Assembly: GCA_039024295.1 (NCBI GenBank)
Contig: JBCDIQ010000177.1
Coordinates: forward strand, 1-11,220
Length of the DNA: 11,220 bases
Direction: 5' to 3'
Source: JBCDIQ01 sp039024295
Lineage (GTDB): Bacteria; Bacteroidota; Bacteroidia; J057
Below are positions 7,448-11,220 of the stretch, one piece after another. Position 1 is the stretch's first letter; the number at the start of each line of letters is the position of its first letter. The position numbers and the translations under genes were made by a program. The notes under the pieces were generated by a model. That model saw only the letters and a program-made list of their open reading frames with translations. It made no database searches and was not told the origin of the DNA.

Positions 7448-8419
7448 CTAAAGCTGATTCCTGTTAAGCACGCTAATGATGAGTCGTTTGGTTGTTTCCA
7501 TCTCATCCGGTTTGCTGTTAGCAACATACAGGGTCAGGGCAGCCAGTGCCTCGTTACTAATGATAGGAGCCTCAGGATGGATAAATAACAATTCATTCCT
7601 TTCAAGGAATAACAAAAAGCAGGCAGCGGCTATGCGCTTGTTGCCATCCACAAAAGAATGGTTCTTGGTGATCAGGTAAAGCAGCATAGCCGCTTTCTCC
7701 TCTATCGTGGGGTAAAAATCCTGTTCGCCCATTCCCTTGGCAATTTGAGTCACAGAGCCACTAAAACTATCATCTTTTTCTTTCCCAAACACAGCTGAGT
7801 CAAATTCCTTTCGCATGGCCTCCACGACTTCGTAGTACTCTTTGATGTCAGGGTATACCGTTCTTCTTTTACTGATGCCTTTCTGGTCTAATGATTCATG
7901 ATCATAGTCATCCAACAATTCTAGCCCTTTAGCAAAGGTATCCAACCATTCCATCCCTACCTCTTTCGACTTTTGTTCGATGGCCCTGCTCATGATTTGG
8001 ATACCCGATTTAAGGACTTTTATTTCTTGTTCCTTTTGGGCCAACCTTTGGGCATTCACCACATAGCCTCGCAGAAGTAGCTCTTTTAGGTTGGAAGTTG
8101 CCCAAAGGCGGAATTGCGTGCCTTGCTGTGATTTGATACGGTAGCCTACTGATATAATTACATCTAAATTGTAAAACTCTATTTTTCTTTTGACGGATCT
8201 GTTGCCCTCCTGACGAACTGTCAAGGAATCCTTGACAGTTGCCAACTTGTTAAGTTCACCTTCTTTGAAACAGTTTTGAATATGTAGACTAATGTTCTGT
8301 TTACTTGTTTCAAATAATATAGCCATTTGCTCCTGACTCAGCCACACAGTATCTCCCTCGAATTGAACGGCCAACTCAATTTGGTTTTGATGGTTTTTAT
8401 AAATTCTGATTTCACTCAC
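7448..8419 (-). CDS. RhuM-Fic/DOC fusion protein (virulence RhuM family)
   Basis: The product has 323 residues. The N-terminal half (about 1-120) is a RhuM-type domain, with 'VWLSQEQMAILFETSKQNISLHI' (split 25-47), 'KRKIEFYNLDVIISVGYRI' (78-96) and 'GTQFRLWAT' (100-108); it looks like a DNA-binding-type module. A linker helix at about 125-160 is charged and could form a coiled coil. The C-terminal half is a Fic/DOC domain with the active motif H254-S-F-V-D-G-N260-K261-R262. Classical Fic AMP-transferases read HPFxxGNGR; here Lys replaces the second Gly, as in the Doc toxin, a kinase of EF-Tu, so phosphotransfer is as plausible as AMP transfer. The acceptor is unknown. I see no [S/T]xxxE[G/N] inhibitory motif and no adjacent antitoxin gene. 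The start is GTG (8419-8417), preceded by TAAACTTG, a weak -7-like match. RhuM-Fic genes are common in mobile or accessory DNA. Confidence 0.9.
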   Translation of the reverse strand: MSEIRIYKNHQNQIELAVQFEGDTVWLSQEQMAILFETSKQNISLHIQNCFKEGELNKLATVKDSLTVRQEGNRSVKRKIEFYNLDVIISVGYRIKSQQGTQFRLWATSNLKELLLRGYVVNAQRLAQKEQEIKVLKSGIQIMSRAIEQKSKEVGMEWLDTFAKGLELLDDYDHESLDQKGISKRRTVYPDIKEYYEVVEAMRKEFDSAVFGKEKDDSFSGSVTQIAKGMGEQDFYPTIEEKAAMLLYLITKNHSFVDGNKRIAAACFLLFLERNELLFIHPEAPIISNEALAALTLYVANSKPDEMETTKRLIISVLNRNQL

Positions 8420-8484
8420 GGTGTTCCAAGTTTAGAAATCCATATTAGGTTTAAGCACTGTGTTGAAGGAATAATAAAGTGGGC

Positions 8485-8501
8485 AGCCTAACCTTTAGGC
8501 T
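8485..8501 (-). terminator. Possible hairpin terminator after the histidine kinase
   Basis: AGCCTAA and TTAGGCT form a 7-base-pair stem with a 3-base loop. Two further G-C pairs lie beyond a single mismatch. Read on the reverse strand it is followed by a moderately T-rich stretch (CTTTATTATT after GCCCA). It lies 250 bases beyond the kinase stop, and the hairpin at 8687-8707 is nearer, so which one ends the transcript is open. Confidence 0.3.
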
Positions 8502-8686
8502 CCCTTACTTTCCTAAGGAAAATGTGCTGTTACTTTTTCAAAGTATGTAATAAATAGAATTCTAGTGATTCTCCATTCACCTTAGTCCTTTTAGTGAGTA
8601 ACTGAAGCATTTAGCAAAAGTATTGACAAATATTATCATCTACTCCTCATTCCAATGATAACTTCGTAATCACAATGAAGTCCTAA

Positions 8687-8707
8687 TTGCTAAAATAAAA
8701 TTAGCAA
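8687..8707 (-). repeat. Inverted repeat just downstream of the histidine kinase
   Basis: TTGCTAA and TTAGCAA form a 7-base-pair stem around a 7-base A/T loop, 45 bases beyond the kinase stop on the reverse strand. The stem is AT-rich and no U-run follows it, so a terminator role is possible but weak. A third copy of the arm, TTAGCAA, occurs at 8611-8617. Confidence 0.35.
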
Positions 8708-8751
8708 AAACAAATAAATATATCAAAAATAATAAAAATAACACCCAATCA

Positions 8752-9966
8752 TCACCCCTTCCTCTTCGGCAGCTCTACCCGAAAAGTGGTCCCCTTCCCT
8801 TGTTCGGAAGCCTTCACATAGATTTTTCCTTTGTGGTAATTTTCTACAATACGCTTGGTAAGGCTCAGGCCAAGGCCCCATCCACGCTTTTTGGTGGTGA
8901 AGCCAGGCTCAAATACTTTTTTGAAATGCGTCCTAGGAATTCCTTTTCCTGTATCGGTGACATCAATAAACACCCGATCTGCTTGCTCCATGGCGGTGAT
9001 CACGATCGAACCGCGTTTGTCTTGCAGAGCATCCAAGGCATTTTTGAGCAGATTTTCAATCACCCAGTTGAAAAGCTGAGGATTTACTGATATAGTTTCC
9101 TCCTTTGCCAGATGGTTGTTCAGGTGAAGTTTGATATTCCCACTCCTTGTCATCCGCTTTTCGAGGTACTTTGCCGAACGCTCTAACAGGTCATGTAACC
9201 GCATATCCAGCAACTCCGGCTTGGAGCCGATTTTGGAGAATCGTTCAGCGATGTCTTCAAGTCGCTTTACATCCTGCTCCATTTCCAGGATCATGCCGTG
9301 ATTTTCAGGCTGGTCCTCCAGGTTAAGCCGAAGCAACTCTGTCCATGCCATCAAACTTGAGACTGGGGTACCCAGTTGGTGCGCCGTTTCCTTTGCAAGT
9401 CCCACCCATACGCGGTTTTGTTCACTCCGCTTGGCAGCAGCAAACCCAATCATGACCATGGCAATAAAAACCCCTGCCACCAATAACTGGATCACAGGAA
9501 ACCATTTGAGCTGCTGCAAAAGCTGGGATTCCCCGAAATAGATGTAGAGCACCTGCCCGGTAGTATATTCCACACGGATACCCGGACGAACTGCCTTGAA
9601 ATCCTTGATTAGTTCACCTACCCTCACATTAAATGCATCACCGCTAATGGCATCCAGCCCCAAATTGGCTCCATCAAGGAAGGTATCTTCCTCGTCGGTC
9701 ATAATCCAGGGGATTTTATTATCTGCCTTGATGATGTCAAAAATGAAGGTCTGAGCCTCCTGAGCGAATTTTGCTTCCTCCCCAGGTCCCGTCCCTGCAT
9801 TACCGGTTAGGTCAATCGCCTTCGCTTTAAGCTCCATAGTGAGCTGCTCCTTCTCAGCCAGTTGGCTGGCCAAATAATTGGAGTACAGAAGCGACCCACT
9901 GAGGATAAATAAAGCGACCCCATAGGTTAACAATCGACCAAAAGACTGGGTTTGAAGAGAGAGCAT
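8752..9966 (-). CDS. Membrane-bound sensor histidine kinase
   Basis: A 404-residue kinase from ATG 9966: one membrane helix (about 11-31), an extracytoplasmic sensor loop (about 35-154), a second helix (about 155-177) and then the kinase core. The phospho-accepting His is H196 in 'AKETAHQLGTPVSSL', a variant H-box frequent in Bacteroidota. The ATPase domain has the N-box 'NWVIENLLKNALDAL' (300-314), G1 'DTGKG' (338-342), F-box 'FKKVFEPGFTTK' (348-359) and G2 'GWGLGLS' (362-368). No HAMP or PAS domain fits between helix 2 and the H-box. An in-frame ATG at 10035 would add 23 hydrophobic, Cys-rich residues. I prefer 9966 because a -7-like TATCTTTA (9979-9972) lies inside that extension. No response regulator is adjacent, so it is an orphan kinase here, divergent from hemA. 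Its signal is unknown. Confidence 0.9.
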   Translation of the reverse strand: MLSLQTQSFGRLLTYGVALFILSGSLLYSNYLASQLAEKEQLTMELKAKAIDLTGNAGTGPGEEAKFAQEAQTFIFDIIKADNKIPWIMTDEEDTFLDGANLGLDAISGDAFNVRVGELIKDFKAVRPGIRVEYTTGQVLYIYFGESQLLQQLKWFPVIQLLVAGVFIAMVMIGFAAAKRSEQNRVWVGLAKETAHQLGTPVSSLMAWTELLRLNLEDQPENHGMILEMEQDVKRLEDIAERFSKIGSKPELLDMRLHDLLERSAKYLEKRMTRSGNIKLHLNNHLAKEETISVNPQLFNWVIENLLKNALDALQDKRGSIVITAMEQADRVFIDVTDTGKGIPRTHFKKVFEPGFTTKKRGWGLGLSLTKRIVENYHKGKIYVKASEQGKGTTFRVELPKRKG

Positions 9967-9971
9967 GTGGG

Positions 9972-9979
9972 TAAAGATA
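9972..9979 (-). promoter_or_regulatory. -7-like element immediately before the kinase ATG
   Basis: The reverse strand reads TATCTTTA, one base from the Bacteroidota -7 consensus TAnnTTTG, ending five bases before ATG 9966. If used, transcription would start at or next to the ATG, giving a leaderless mRNA. No TTG sits 19-21 bases upstream (the TTTG words found there are 15 and 25 away), so this is tentative. Confidence 0.3.
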
Positions 9980-10172
9980 CAAAAGCAAAGTGGGCAAATA
10001 AGGACAAATAATTCACCCTGTATGACAAAAGTCATGTTGCAGAACCTGCGATTCTCATCTGAGTTTCGTTAGATAAATGGTTTAATTCGTAATTCCTGTA
10101 ACAAACACCTCGTGTAATATAGTTATTTGGAATCGTTCTAATTTAGGCTTTATCTGCGCATTTTGCCAACCA

Positions 10173-10186
10173 CAAAGGTATCTTTG
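10173..10186. promoter_or_regulatory. Back-to-back divergent -7 elements between hemA and the kinase
   Basis: The forward strand carries TATCTTTG (10179-10186), a perfect TAnnTTTG, 39 bases before the hemA ATG. The reverse strand carries TACCTTTG (10180-10173), also a perfect match. The two share the central TA, making a near-palindrome CAAAGGTATCTTTG. Neither has a clear TTG -33 box at the right spacing. The forward element is a good hemA promoter candidate; the reverse one would give the kinase a leader of about 200 bases. Confidence 0.5.
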
Positions 10187-10225
10187 CGTGTTCATATGTA
10201 GAAAAATGTATATAGTGTAGTCCGA

Positions 10226-11220
10226 ATGTCGATGCTGCGAACTCCATTTAAAGCGATCAGTCTTTCCTTCAAAAGTGCTCCTGTAGAAATCAGAGAGCTT
10301 ATCTACCTACCTGAAGAGGTATGTAAATCCCTCTTGCGACAAGTTCGTGAGGTGTTGGGAATTGAGGAAGCATTGATTTTTTCTACCTGTAACCGCACCG
10401 AAGTATATTATGTATCTGAGGAAGATCACACCGACGAGTTGATCAAATTATTGTGTATTGCCAAGGGAATAGAAAAACCCCTGTCGCATAAAAAATATTT
10501 CCGCTGTTTTTCTGAAGACCAGGATGCGATCAATTACCTTTTTGAAGTATCCATGGGCTTGGAGTCAAACGTTTTGGGCGACCTTCAGATTTCCAGTCAG
10601 GTAAAAAATGCGTATGCCTGGTCACATGAGCTGGGCATGGCAGGCGCGTTTCTTCATCGGTTAATGCACACCATTTTCCACACCAACAAAAGGGTCCAGC
10701 AAGAAACTCCCTTCAGAGATGGAGCGGCCTCTGTAAGCTACGCTAGTGCTGAGCTTGCTTCTGAGCTTGTAAATGGGATCCTGAACCCCACAGCCCTTGT
10801 GATTGGTTTGGGAGAAATGGGACGCGACGTAGCCAAGAATTTGGACCTGGACGCTTTTGCGCGAGTAGATTTGTGCAACCGCACCCGAAGCAAAGCAGAA
10901 GAGCTGGCCCTTGAAATTGGTGTCGGTGTGGTAAGCTTTGAACAAGTATTTGAAAGGCTCCATACTTATGACGTGGTGATATCTGCCGTTACAGCAGAAC
11001 AGCCCATGTTTACGTGTCCCATGTTCGAAGAGAATCATCCGGGCATGCAGTTTGTGCTGGATCTCTCCATGCCTCGCAGCATCGCCGCTGATGTAGAAGA
11101 GCTGTCACATGTGGTACTCTACAATGTGGATGACATTCATTCACGCACCAACCAAGTGATGCAGCGCAGGGAAGCAGCTATTCCTCAGGTGAAATCCATT
11201 ATTCAAGAAGAAGTAATCGC
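10226..11220 (+). CDS. hemA: Glutamyl-tRNA reductase, truncated by the window edge
   Basis: HemA reduces glutamyl-tRNA(Glu) to glutamate-1-semialdehyde with NADPH, the first step of the C5 route to haem and other tetrapyrroles. The visible 331 residues cover the catalytic domain, with nucleophile C55 in 'STCNRTEVY', the conserved 'GLESNVLGDLQISSQVK' block (111-127), the NADPH-binding fold with 'VIGLGEMGRDVA' (192-203), and the start of the dimerisation helix. A full-length protein usually has about 410-430 residues, so the C-terminus lies beyond the right edge. The start is ATG 10226, with a second ATG at 10232; the in-frame stop at 10199-10201 excludes anything longer. The position that is His in most HemA ('xHLFxV') is Tyr104 here ('NYLFEV'). 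It is divergent from the histidine kinase and shares the intergenic promoter region. Confidence 0.96.
   Translation, partial: MSMLRTPFKAISLSFKSAPVEIRELIYLPEEVCKSLLRQVREVLGIEEALIFSTCNRTEVYYVSEEDHTDELIKLLCIAKGIEKPLSHKKYFRCFSEDQDAINYLFEVSMGLESNVLGDLQISSQVKNAYAWSHELGMAGAFLHRLMHTIFHTNKRVQQETPFRDGAASVSYASAELASELVNGILNPTALVIGLGEMGRDVAKNLDLDAFARVDLCNRTRSKAEELALEIGVGVVSFEQVFERLHTYDVVISAVTAEQPMFTCPMFEENHPGMQFVLDLSMPRSIAADVEELSHVVLYNVDDIHSRTNQVMQRREAAIPQVKSIIQEEVI

Larger units (their letters stand above)
8420..8751. other. AT-rich 332-base spacer with several dyad symmetries
   Basis: No gene is visible on either strand. The stretch holds five dyads: AGCCTAA/TTAGGCT (8485-8501), TTTCCT-A-AGGAAA (8509-8521), the perfect palindrome TAGAATTCTA (8555-8564), TTATCAT/ATGATAA (8633-8661) and TTGCTAA/TTAGCAA (8687-8707). 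The word TTAGCAAAA occurs twice (8611 and 8701). It separates two reverse-strand genes, so it must hold the end of the kinase transcript and the promoter of the RhuM-Fic gene. A low-complexity A/T tract runs from about 8691 to 8742. Confidence 0.5.

Noticed and set aside
10036..10225. Search for a tRNA or riboswitch upstream of hemA
   Set aside because: No cloverleaf or recognisable riboswitch pattern was found; only the promoter-like elements stand out.
10661..11038. Reverse-strand open frame of 125 codons inside hemA
   Set aside because: It lies opposite the HemA catalytic and NADPH-binding regions; the forward frame is clearly the gene.

Overview
This looks like a chromosomal segment from a member of the Bacteroidota, most likely the Cytophagales or close relatives. 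Three things support that. Promoter-like elements of the Bacteroidota form (TAnnTTTG at about -7) lie upstream of several genes. Start codons have no clear Shine-Dalgarno sequence. The housekeeping proteins (MutS beginning around 'KKKETPLMTQY', HemA with 'GDLQISSQVK', a short NuoG) read like proteins of that phylum. GC content is moderate in genes and low in spacers. No rRNA, tRNA, insertion sequence or CRISPR array was seen.

Layout. Positions 1-558 hold the end of one small gene and the whole of a second, joined by an ATGA start/stop overlap; both are of unknown function. Then come three forward housekeeping genes: mutS (mismatch repair, TTG start), dapD (succinylase step of lysine/meso-DAP synthesis) and a nuoG-like subunit of NADH dehydrogenase that stands apart from any other nuo gene. 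nuoG meets a reverse-strand flippase of the Wzx/PST type tail to tail, and the two coding regions overlap by 38 bases. Upstream of the flippase on the same reverse strand is a RhuM-Fic fusion protein, then a 332-base AT-rich spacer full of small dyad symmetries, then a membrane sensor histidine kinase. The kinase is divergent from hemA (glutamyl-tRNA reductase, first step of C5 tetrapyrrole synthesis), which runs off the right edge.

The genes do not form one pathway. mutS, dapD, nuoG and hemA are core functions, each apparently expressed on its own. The flippase, the RhuM-Fic protein and the left-edge pair look like accessory genes. The best leads for something undescribed are the coupled small-gene pair at the left edge and the Doc-like RhuM-Fic protein, which has no visible antitoxin gene. 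The hemA/kinase intergenic region is also worth a look: two promoter-like -7 elements on opposite strands share a common TA.
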